Assembly (NCBI GenBank): GCA_027475525.1
Contig: JAMWFC010000111.1
Coordinates: forward strand, 310,001-374,000
Direction: 5' to 3'
Length of the DNA stretch: 64,000 nt
Source of the DNA: Macrolepiota albuminosa
Lineage: Eukaryota > Basidiomycota > Agaricomycetes > Agaricales > Agaricaceae
The notes beneath the pieces are model-generated. The model was given only the letters and a program-made list of their open reading frames with translations, was not told where the DNA came from and made no database searches. Shown here piece after piece: positions 56,720-64,000 of this stretch (position 1 is the stretch's first letter; each line of letters begins with the position of its first letter). The translations under genes were made by a program, and so were the position numbers.

Positions 56720-59700
56720 CTATTGAGCCTTTTTCTCCGCCAAGCTCTCTGCTGCTGCGGCAGCAGTCTTCCCAGCTTCTTCTATACGTCTGCGTGCTTC
56801 TCTGCGTTCGCGGCCACGAGTGATCATGGGCTTAGGCTCAAGGTCAGCGAAAAGACGTTTGCAAATCTTTTCGATGGCCCAACAACCGGCGAAGTCGATG
56901 ATCATCATTGTCGTCAGCTGAAACTTAAACTATGTGGCACATCAATCATTCCTTTTCGAACTTTGCAAGAAAAGACGTACAGAATCCTTCATCTCAACGA
57001 TTTGTAACCAGCGATTTAACTCAGGCATGAAGTCTGTAGCACCTGAGAAAGCCACGGCACTAGCGCCAACAAGGCCCCACCAAAGAGCTGAATTCTCACG
57101 GATTCCCTCTCGGAATGGCCGACCCTATCAAACGAAGTCACTGCTTTTTGCGGTTCCGTAAGACACGAAAGTAGCAAAAGCGTACCTGAAAGTTGATGGC
57201 AAAGGTTGAAACCTGCTGTGATAAACCAAGGAGATATATCGCTGTATTGAGAAGACTAGGTTCGAATTTTGCTTCCAAATCAATGGGACCGCGCCTGAGT
57301 ATGAAAACATGGATTAATCGATGTAGTCAGCAGGCACGGCATGGGACCACTCACGTTTCGTAGCTATGGGTTAGGTTGGTGATATACACCAATGAAACGA
57401 TGTGAAGAGCAAATTGGAAGAGAACCGAAAGGAGCACGTAGAAATTGAAGATATTCCCAAGAGGCCGTTCTCTTGAGAGCTTCTCAACCGACTAAAGAGA
57501 ACCGAAAGGAGCACGTAGAAATTGAAGATATTCCCAAGAGGCCGTTCTCTTGAGAGCTTCTCAACCGACTACAGAAGACAAGATGAGGGCTTGCAAATAA
57601 CAGACATCTTCATCGCCTGGCGACATGAGCATCCCCGTAATACTCATCTGATAATCCCCAAACTTAATACCATCAAGGTATTGCACACTTGTAGGCGGTG
57701 ATTAAGCAGTTGAGCGCAAGAATCTTGTACATCTGTATCGTAGCCACGAGTGTGCATCGGCCTTGGCGAATGATATGGGTAACTGCGGGGTAAATCAATC
57801 ATTAGCTCGAGGCACGTAATACCATGTGGGGTAATGTACCAGCAGATACGTGACTGAGTTTTGACGTAAAAGGAGCAAGATGCATCTCCGAGTTTGATCT
57901 TGGGAACATCGTCCTCAGCCATCTTGTCAGTAATAGCAGCCATATTGAACTATAGATATACAAATATCATTGATGTTGAGCAGCAACTTCCTGTTGAGCC
58001 TTTACAACATCCGGAAGAAGGTGTGCAATTGCCGGAGGAACAGGAGGGGGTGGCAAAGCATCAGGTGAGACACGAGCGTAGACCCAGGTGTTTTGGACAA
58101 GATCGTTCCAGCTGGGCTTGTTCTCGAACTGCTTCATGGCGGCGCCGGTGACGCAGATATCGTATTGGTTAAATAGGGTAATATCAATAGGCTGAGTAGG
58201 GTCAACAGCTATGATTTTGCTCTCATCTACAGTACGCCAAACAAGGTCTAAGAAAAGAAGATAAGGAACGTTCCAGGTGGCCAAGGGTTACACACACCTG
58301 AATCGTGTGCAGGATTCTCCCTAAGATCGAGAATAAGAGCCTCGCGGTCTACAATTTCCACTTGGCGGGCAACATGGACGGCAGTAAGAGGGTTATCACC
58401 AGTAATCATGACGCACTATAATCAATTGTTAAGCACGTCTTTTACGCAGCAAACAAACTAACCCACTCTATGTGAGGAGTCGGCAAGCATCTTGAGCGCC
58501 TCGACAGCATCAGCCTTGAGGGGACAATGGAACACCAAAAATCCAGCGAAAGTCAAGTTGCTCTCAACAGCCTCTCTCGGCAGCTTGTTGATCCTGTCGA
58601 TTGTCAAGGCCTCCATCTCCTTCATACCCAAGGCGAGCACACGACTTCCTTTACGTGTGAAATACTTGTACGTATCGTCGTAATGCGTAGGAACCGATGC
58701 CAGCATCGTCTTAATCGTCTCTGGAGCTCCCTTGACAGCGACAAGGGGCTTTCCGCCTGGGAGTGTCGACACAGTTGCCATGCGCTTCAAAGCGGACGAA
58801 AACTGGAAGCGGCGCCGGATAGTGATGTGAGTTGCATGAGCGGCATTGCGATGCGAGGGAGAAATGACTTCGCCTAAAGAACTTGTGTTTGAGGACACTA
58901 AGATAGACGGCAAAAATTGATAAACAACCCACCTTTTAAGAGGTTCCACTCTAAAGCTTCTAATGTGGTTTTCTCCATCGGATCTCCGACTATTGTTCCG
59001 TCATCCAGCTTGACAAGGGCGTGCGCAGCCGCGAGGGCAAGGGTGGTTTCGCGCGAAGTCTCTTTGACATTGACGAGCAAGTGCTGATCCTTGGTACTGA
59101 AATATAGTTGAGTAAATCATTAGATATTGTCAAACCTAAAGGAACTAACTTCATGCCGACAACTCCTTCGAGAACTAGGTCTTCAGCAGTGATTGTGCCG
59201 GTCTTGTCGAAACAACACACATCAACACGTCCAGCAAAGGGGATGCGGAAAGGCTCCGTACAAAATATGGCTGTGTTCTGATGTTAAGTTTTGTTATCCG
59301 GTAGTAAAGCCCAATGTGACGTACCAAATTTAGACAGGGCAACAAGTGATGCGTTCACTGCGAGGGAAAGCTCCATTGGTAACTCTGGTGGTACGACACT
59401 TGTGATGATCAAGACACAGTCAAGGAGTAACTTGGATTTCTTCAAGTCCCTCTCGATCCCTGAAAGAAACATTAGTACCGGTGTGACTTTGGATGGTTGA
59501 AGGCTAACCTTTGGTCCAAACATACCAACTTGCAGCGATGGCAAAGATGAGAAGGAAACCGATAAACAAGAAAGACTCCAAATTGTTGGCCGAGACACGT
59601 TCCGTCGAGAATATCATGGTACGAACAAGCTGACCTTGCGTAGTTCCGAATCCTGTTCGGAGGACCACACCGAGACAACCACCATCTGGCGTCTTTATAG

Positions 59701-61196
59701 GAGCCGGCAGGTCACTCGAGGTACCAGCTTGGAGGATCTTGGTACCACTGAAGAGGACAGCATTTTTGTGGGTACCATCAACGTCAAGGTTTTCAGAGGG
59801 ATCAAGAACTTGGATAGACTCTTTCAACAATGGAGTCGATTCACCAGACAGCATCGCCTCGTTGACGATGCAAGTGCCATGGATGAGTAGAATGTCTGCA
59901 GGGACGGTAGTCTCGGTTTGTTGACGTACTGTGAGTGAGATTGAGTACAATGTAAAGATTGTGAAAAGATTCCATACCAACTGAGACGAGGTCTCCCGGA
60001 AGGAGTTTGTCGGTTTGGATGTTGGACCAGGTTCCATTTCGATAAGCACTGATGGGATAGGGAGCGACTGACATAGTTCTAAACTCCGTAAGAGTTCTCA
60101 CACGCTGTTGCGAAAAATGAGTGACGTCTCAAAAACAAAATCTTTTACTCACCTGCCAAACGACAGTACATTCAAACATAACCAACATGAATAGTGTGAA
60201 GAGACTGTAGTACCAGTATTCATCAAGGCACCAAAGAGCAACACAGAAGATCTGGAAGACGAAGAATGGTGCCGTTGCGTGCTCACCAAAAAGCTCCGTG
60301 AAAGAAGGGATGGGGATGTTAAACTCGTTACCAGCATACAAAGCCAAGACAGATGGAATTTCCCGATCTGAAAGACCTCTAGGCGGATGGGGATGTTAAA
60401 CTCGTTACCAGCATACAAAGCCAAGACAGATGGAATTTCCCGATCTGAAAGACCTCTAGGCATAAGAGTGTCTCAAGCTTAGGGCGACGAGACGAAGGGT
60501 ACGGGAGGCGCGCAAAGTAAGTGGCGAGGTGGACTCGATGGTATAGGTGTCGCGCTGGTAGTTGAAGGTATATGTTTTAATATCTGACACGTCTCTCTTG
60601 GCGAGGTGGACTCGATGGTATAGGTGTCGCGCTGGTAGTTGAAGGTATATGTTTTAATATCTGACACGTCTCTCTTTGAAGAGAAACTATGTCACCCTGG
60701 CCACGATGGACGTGCGGTACGATACGGATGCAGTCGGCCTCTTGAACAGAGTACGCCTTTTGAAAGGTTTCGTTGATAGGAAAGGAAGGAATCGGTCAGG
60801 TAACCACCTACTTTTCTTGTTGTAATCCATGCACGTGCACTTGCACTCCATTTTGTTACCAAGAAGCTCAACGCATGTCCAGCCCCTAGGATACACATGC
60901 GAGGAAGGTCCATTCTTCACTGACAAGCCACTGGTCGTACTTGGCAAAGTAGGCGTATGCAAGAACCGGATACAACGACAGGAAGGGAGCCGTATAGATG
61001 TGATAGTACCAAGGAAGAGATATGTGCAAGCTAGCGCTTGCTATTTCATTGGAGATGACCGAGGAGCCGTATAGATGTGATAGTACCAAGGAAGAGATAT
61101 GTGCAAGCTAGCGCTTGCTATTTCATTGGAGATGACCGAACGGAACCCTGCAGTGATTGTGAGCAATATATAGCAACTCTGCGAAAAGACAAACAT
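56720..61196 (-). CDS. SPF1: P5A-type ER membrane ATPase (Spf1-like), reading frame damaged
   Basis: P5A ATPases sit in the ER and extract or dislocate transmembrane helices. Recognised in order on the minus strand: N-terminal spans ([18 protein letters not shown]), [37 protein letters not shown], the P5A signature [10 protein letters not shown], the phosphorylation site [33 protein letters not shown] and, at the end, KIKLGDAS and the last spans. The candidate start ATG is at 61196. The frame is damaged: four 77-base duplications (57421, 60308, 60523, 60986), a missing segment after YARVSP that should hold GDGTND, and small deletions near 57850, 57690, 60460 and 60530. The middle (58.3-60.1 kb) reads cleanly. 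Most damage is probably in the assembly; a true pseudogene is the alternative. Confidence 0.85.
57421..57574. repeat. 77-base perfect tandem duplication (no. 3)
   Basis: Unit starts AGAACCGAAAGG at 57421 and 57498; inside an Spf1 exon ([14 protein letters not shown] region). Confidence 0.95.
60308..60461. repeat. 77-base perfect tandem duplication (no. 4)
   Basis: Unit starts GGATGGGGATG at 60308 and 60385; inside an Spf1 exon ([13 protein letters not shown]). Confidence 0.95.
60523..60676. repeat. 77-base perfect tandem duplication (no. 5)
   Basis: Unit starts GGCGAGGTGGAC at 60523 and 60600; inside an Spf1 exon ([15 protein letters not shown]). Confidence 0.95.
60986..61139. repeat. 77-base perfect tandem duplication (no. 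6)
   Basis: Unit starts GGAGCCGTATAG near 60986 and 61063; in the Spf1 N-terminal exon ([11 protein letters not shown]). Confidence 0.95.
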
Positions 61197-61233
61197 TATA
61201 AGATTAAATATTGTTGACTTAGATTCTAACGGT

Positions 61234-61387
61234 GTAATGGGAAGGCCAAAGGCCGAGCAGAGATGAGTACAAGGACGCTGCTCCCAGTTACGCGACTTAG
61301 ACGTTGGCGTGTAATGGGAAGGCCAAAGGCCGAGCAGAGATGAGTACAAGGACGCTGCTCCCAGTTACGCGACTTAGACGTTGGCGG
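61234..61387. repeat. 77-base perfect tandem duplication (no. 7)
   Basis: Unit starts near 61234 and 61311 (GTGTAATGGGAAGG region), in the divergent promoter between Spf1 and eL38. Confidence 0.95.
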
Positions 61388-61591
61388 TCGACGGAAGACG
61401 TGGACTGCTCCACGTGAGATCAATTCATGCCGAGGTGCCGAAACCGACTCTTTCCAGCTGTGCACGTGACCGTCCGGATTTGGACAGACACGGCAAACGC
61501 CGAGGAAATGTACACGACTGAAAAATAAAGTTTAAGCCACGCTCAGCAGCGACCACGAAATTATCCCGCATCAGCCTCAAGCCTTTCGACG

Positions 61592-62104
61592 ATGGCGAGT
61601 TCACGTCTCCATGCTGTCTACTTCAAGCTCTAGCGCTGACTTCTGCTATGCCAATAGCCCAAGCAAATCCGCGACATTAAGGAGTTCATCAAAATTACGC
61701 AGAGGAAGGATGCTTCCCGTGCGTTTCAATGCTTCGTTCTGCCTGTTCTACCACCGAAACCTAACGAAAACTTGTGTTCTATGTAGAGGCGCGCATAAAG
61801 AAGATTGCGTCGAAAGTGCCTGTTCTACCACCGAAACCTAACGAAAACTTGTGTTCTATGTAGAGGCGCGCATAAAGAAGATTGCGTCGAAAGTCCTGGC
61901 GGAAAGACACAGACCAAGTTCAAGGTCAGGTGTTCACGGTATCTCTACACTCTATCAGTCGACGACCCAGAAAAGGCCGAGAAGCTCCAACAATCGATCC
62001 CCCCTGGTGTGTTGCAATGCTTCATTGTACTTGCTGTATTATTGAAATTTTGTATGGCTCTAGGTTTGACTGTCGTCGAGGTTGACAAGCCCAAGAAGAA
62101 ATAG
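61592..62104 (+). CDS. RPL38: 60S ribosomal protein eL38, frame interrupted
   Basis: Small ribosomal protein of the 60S subunit. Exons: ATG alone at 61592-61594, then 61658-61718 ([20 protein letters not shown]), 61864 to about 62010 ([10 protein letters not shown], then [12 protein letters not shown] and [10 protein letters not shown]), and the end [12 protein letters not shown] at 62104. The first intron would be GC-AG (GCGAGT donor right after ATG), which gives the expected N-terminus MPKQ. Between KV and GGKTQ the frame changes by one base at GTCCTGGCGG (61893-61902), and a 77-base duplication spans the second intron and exon 3 (61741-61894). Since eL38 is a core ribosomal protein, I attribute both to the assembly. 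Last intron: donor after SIPPG, acceptor near 62063. Confidence 0.88.
61741..61894. repeat. 77-base perfect tandem duplication (no. 8)
   Basis: Unit starts GCCTGTTCTACC at 61741 and 61818; covers intron 2 and the start of exon 3 of eL38, and ends three bases before its frame break. Confidence 0.95.
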
Positions 62105-62287
62105 ATTAAGGCTTATGGTTTCTGGCTATGGACTCTTGATGCAGTCAACTGCATACTTGTCGAGGAGACGCTGATAGAGTGGTCATATTTTATGCACACA
62201 TGGTCGTTGGTCAAAATTATGCATGTGTTATCACACATTCCCATGATATCTACGCACACAACCGCCGTCCACTAACGTTCAATGGTT

Positions 62288-64000
62288 TCAGTGCCAGTAT
62301 ACATTCAATACCCCAAGAAGAGTGCAAACTGCTAAAAGTCCTAGTGTGAGTTCTGGAATAAGCCAAACCAACAATTCCTTCCACCACACACTTCGCCTCG
62401 GCCGCCTGCGTTCTTCGACTGCCTCCAATTCAAAGTCGTCTGGGTGTACGACTCCAGAGTCTTTCAAGCTTGCTTCTAGAATTGCATTGAGGAATTGTGA
62501 ACCATCGAGGTATGGTAATGGTAAGAGATTGAAGAAAAATAATGACAGGCTTCTAGAATTGCATTGAGGAATTGTGAACCATCGAGGTATGGTAATGGTA
62601 AGAGATTGAAGAAAAATAATGACAGCGATGCCATCAAGAGGTATCTAGATGGCAACGATGAGTGACGAGAGAATTGAAATATCGTGATAACCTACTCCCA
62701 GAAAAGCTCGACAGAATGAGGTAATGAACAGGTAAAAGAGGAATCCGCGGTAACAGATTGCCTACTTGAACTGTGATATGTTCAGAAGAGAATCCCAGGA
62801 AAACCTGACAGACATGAATATACATACCTTCTTCCCAAATTTCTTCAGCTGGACCTCGCCACAGAATGACTTGAGAACTCTCCAACGACGCGCCCTGCAC
62901 CATCATCCTCAGCAACTGCTCAGAGATATCCGGTTTGATGCATCGATGAGTCATTGAACACTGAGTATCAGCCATACACCTCCCGACAGAATCGACGTGG
63001 CTCAATATTGGTATGGGATCTAAGCATCCTCTTGTTGAGGGTGACTCTAAAGATACAAAACACGCGAGTTCTGGGATTCTGTCGCCAGAACAGCAGCTAT
63101 CATTTTTTTCTAAAAGGATGCATTAGTTGGACGAATGGGGGCGAATGAGGGACCAACCAGGTAAGGCTGCACACCACCCTAAAGACTGGTCGTGGCGGGA
63201 TTGATTAAGGTACGTGGACCACCCATCATAAGAAGCATTTTGCGAACCGAGCATAGTGTCGTCTAGTGCAGTTATCACAGATCCCACGGGTAGATATTGA
63301 TAGAGGGGAGATTTCTGTGATGCACTTTAGTTCGTACATAGGCTGAAAAACGTATTGAAAGTCACCGTATCGACACGAACTACCACTCTTCCGAGAGGGG
63401 ATACATCGCGATACCCAACGGACCAAAAGATACTTCCGACATGTGTGTACCCAACAGCGACGAGTATGCCCCAGAGGAGAAGGTTATGGAACGGACCTGC
63501 GGCTACAACTCGGGCTCGAGCACGGGGAACGAGGTTGTCCAGTGCGGCAGTGGAGAAATTAACAAATGCTGAAGGGAAGAACACTGTGTAGGAGGCGCCT
63601 ACGGATAGAATCGGAAGAGATTCTCTGGATACAGTGGTAAAAAGGAACGAAAAAATGAACCAATATTGAACTTACATGGCGGCTGCAAACGCGTGTCCTA
63701 TCTCATGGACTAACTGGGTTAGGAAAACAACTGCGAGTATCACGGGGAGGTGGCTGAGGGGTACGGTCACACCTGGGATCTGGAGCACGGTCGGCTGGAT
63801 GCGTAAGAGAGATACGGAGTACGCACGATTGGCTTGATAAAGGTGTCACTACTCTGGGCTTCGGTGCTTGTGAAGGGATCGACACTCCGCTTGGTCAGGA
63901 CATCACGAGCCGCGAAGGGGTCAGGGGGTGACACCCACAGCTTACGCGCGAGGGACACGGCAGACGTGCCACCAGTTGTGACAAGAAAGCCAAGTGCGAC
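62288..64000 (-). CDS. Site-2 protease (M50 intramembrane metalloprotease), 5' end outside window
   Basis: Zinc protease that cuts membrane-bound transcription factors such as SREBP/Sre1 in the Golgi. The N-terminal part runs off the right edge. The HEIGH zinc motif is in FLTQLVHEIGHAFAAA (about 63680-63720). It is followed by FFPSAFVNF, AGPFHNLLLWG, a luminal segment CIKPDISEQLLR and VILWRGPAEEIWEE, and the third zinc/active-site motif in LLPLPYLDGSQF (about 62610-62570). The C-terminus is WLIPELTLGLLAVCTLLG, a last span, with stop at 62288-62290. A 77-base duplication (62472-62625) lies across the LDG exon and breaks the frame as written. It is convergent with eL38, 183 bases apart. Confidence 0.9.
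62472..62625. repeat. 77-base perfect tandem duplication (no. 9)
   Basis: Unit starts GCTTCTAGAATTGC at 62472 and 62549; inside the last exon of the site-2 protease, over its LDG motif. Confidence 0.95.

Noticed and set aside
56375..62625. The 77-base duplications as a new mobile or mutational system
   Set aside because: Units share no sequence, ends or target motif; constant length equal to a standard assembly k-mer is better explained by the assembly.

Overview
The window is fungal nuclear DNA, most likely from a mushroom-forming basidiomycete (Agaricomycetes). Genes are split by many 45-70 base GT-AG introns, they sit close together on both strands, and the gene set includes a class I cellobiose dehydrogenase (haem domain plus flavin domain, no C-terminal cellulose-binding module), a CENP-E-like kinesin and a Spg1/Tem1 GTPase. 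Cellobiose dehydrogenase and two chitinases point to a saprotroph that degrades plant and fungal cell walls. The species cannot be named from the sequence.

Layout. 1-5.4 kb is a decayed transposon island: a Ty3/gypsy integrase remnant on the plus strand and a broken Cys-rich passenger gene on the minus strand. 6.1-14.4 kb holds, on the plus strand, a lactonase-family protein, a single-pass membrane protein, ribosomal protein uL14 and a kinesin-7. 15.9-17.7 kb is a catalase (minus). 19.7-23.4 kb is the RNA helicase Mtr4 (plus). 23.1-30.5 kb is a tandem segmental duplication: each unit carries one secreted GH18 chitinase (minus), and the second unit also carries a dead copy of the 3' end of Mtr4. 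30.65-37.14 kb is a nested insertion: a complete Copia LTR retrotransposon (minus, 5-base target duplication GAATC) inside a small element with 27-base terminal inverted repeats. 38.8-44.1 kb has Spg1/Tem1, a tRNA-Gly, the SDH4 membrane anchor and a MARVEL-like four-span protein assembled here from seven exons. 44.6-56.1 kb is a minus-strand run of a Sch9-type kinase, a Cid1-type nucleotidyltransferase, farnesyl diphosphate synthase, a second identical tRNA-Gly and cellobiose dehydrogenase. 56.7-64 kb has a P5A ATPase (Spf1), ribosomal protein eL38 and a site-2 protease cut by the window edge.

The most striking signal is not a gene. Nine perfect direct duplications occur with exactly the same spacing of 77 bases, one inside the Copia polyprotein and eight between 56.3 and 62.7 kb. 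They fall in exons, introns and intergenic DNA alike. Constant length without sequence similarity between the units is what one expects from assembly-graph edges (k = 77) joined without trimming the overlap. Removing one 77-base unit makes the Copia polyprotein length divisible by three and continuous. Spf1 and eL38 also carry small deletions, and Spf1 lacks the segment that should encode its conserved GDGTND motif. I therefore read 56-63 kb as a low-quality assembly stretch rather than as real pseudogenes, though a real lesion in Spf1 is not excluded. No previously unknown defence or mobile system was identified with confidence.

Functional links. Mtr4 and the Cid1-type enzyme act on RNA tails. 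Sch9 and Spg1 are growth and cell-cycle signalling. Farnesyl diphosphate synthase feeds sterols, and the site-2 protease is the type of enzyme that activates SREBP-like sterol regulators. Catalase and cellobiose dehydrogenase belong to extracellular and intracellular peroxide chemistry.
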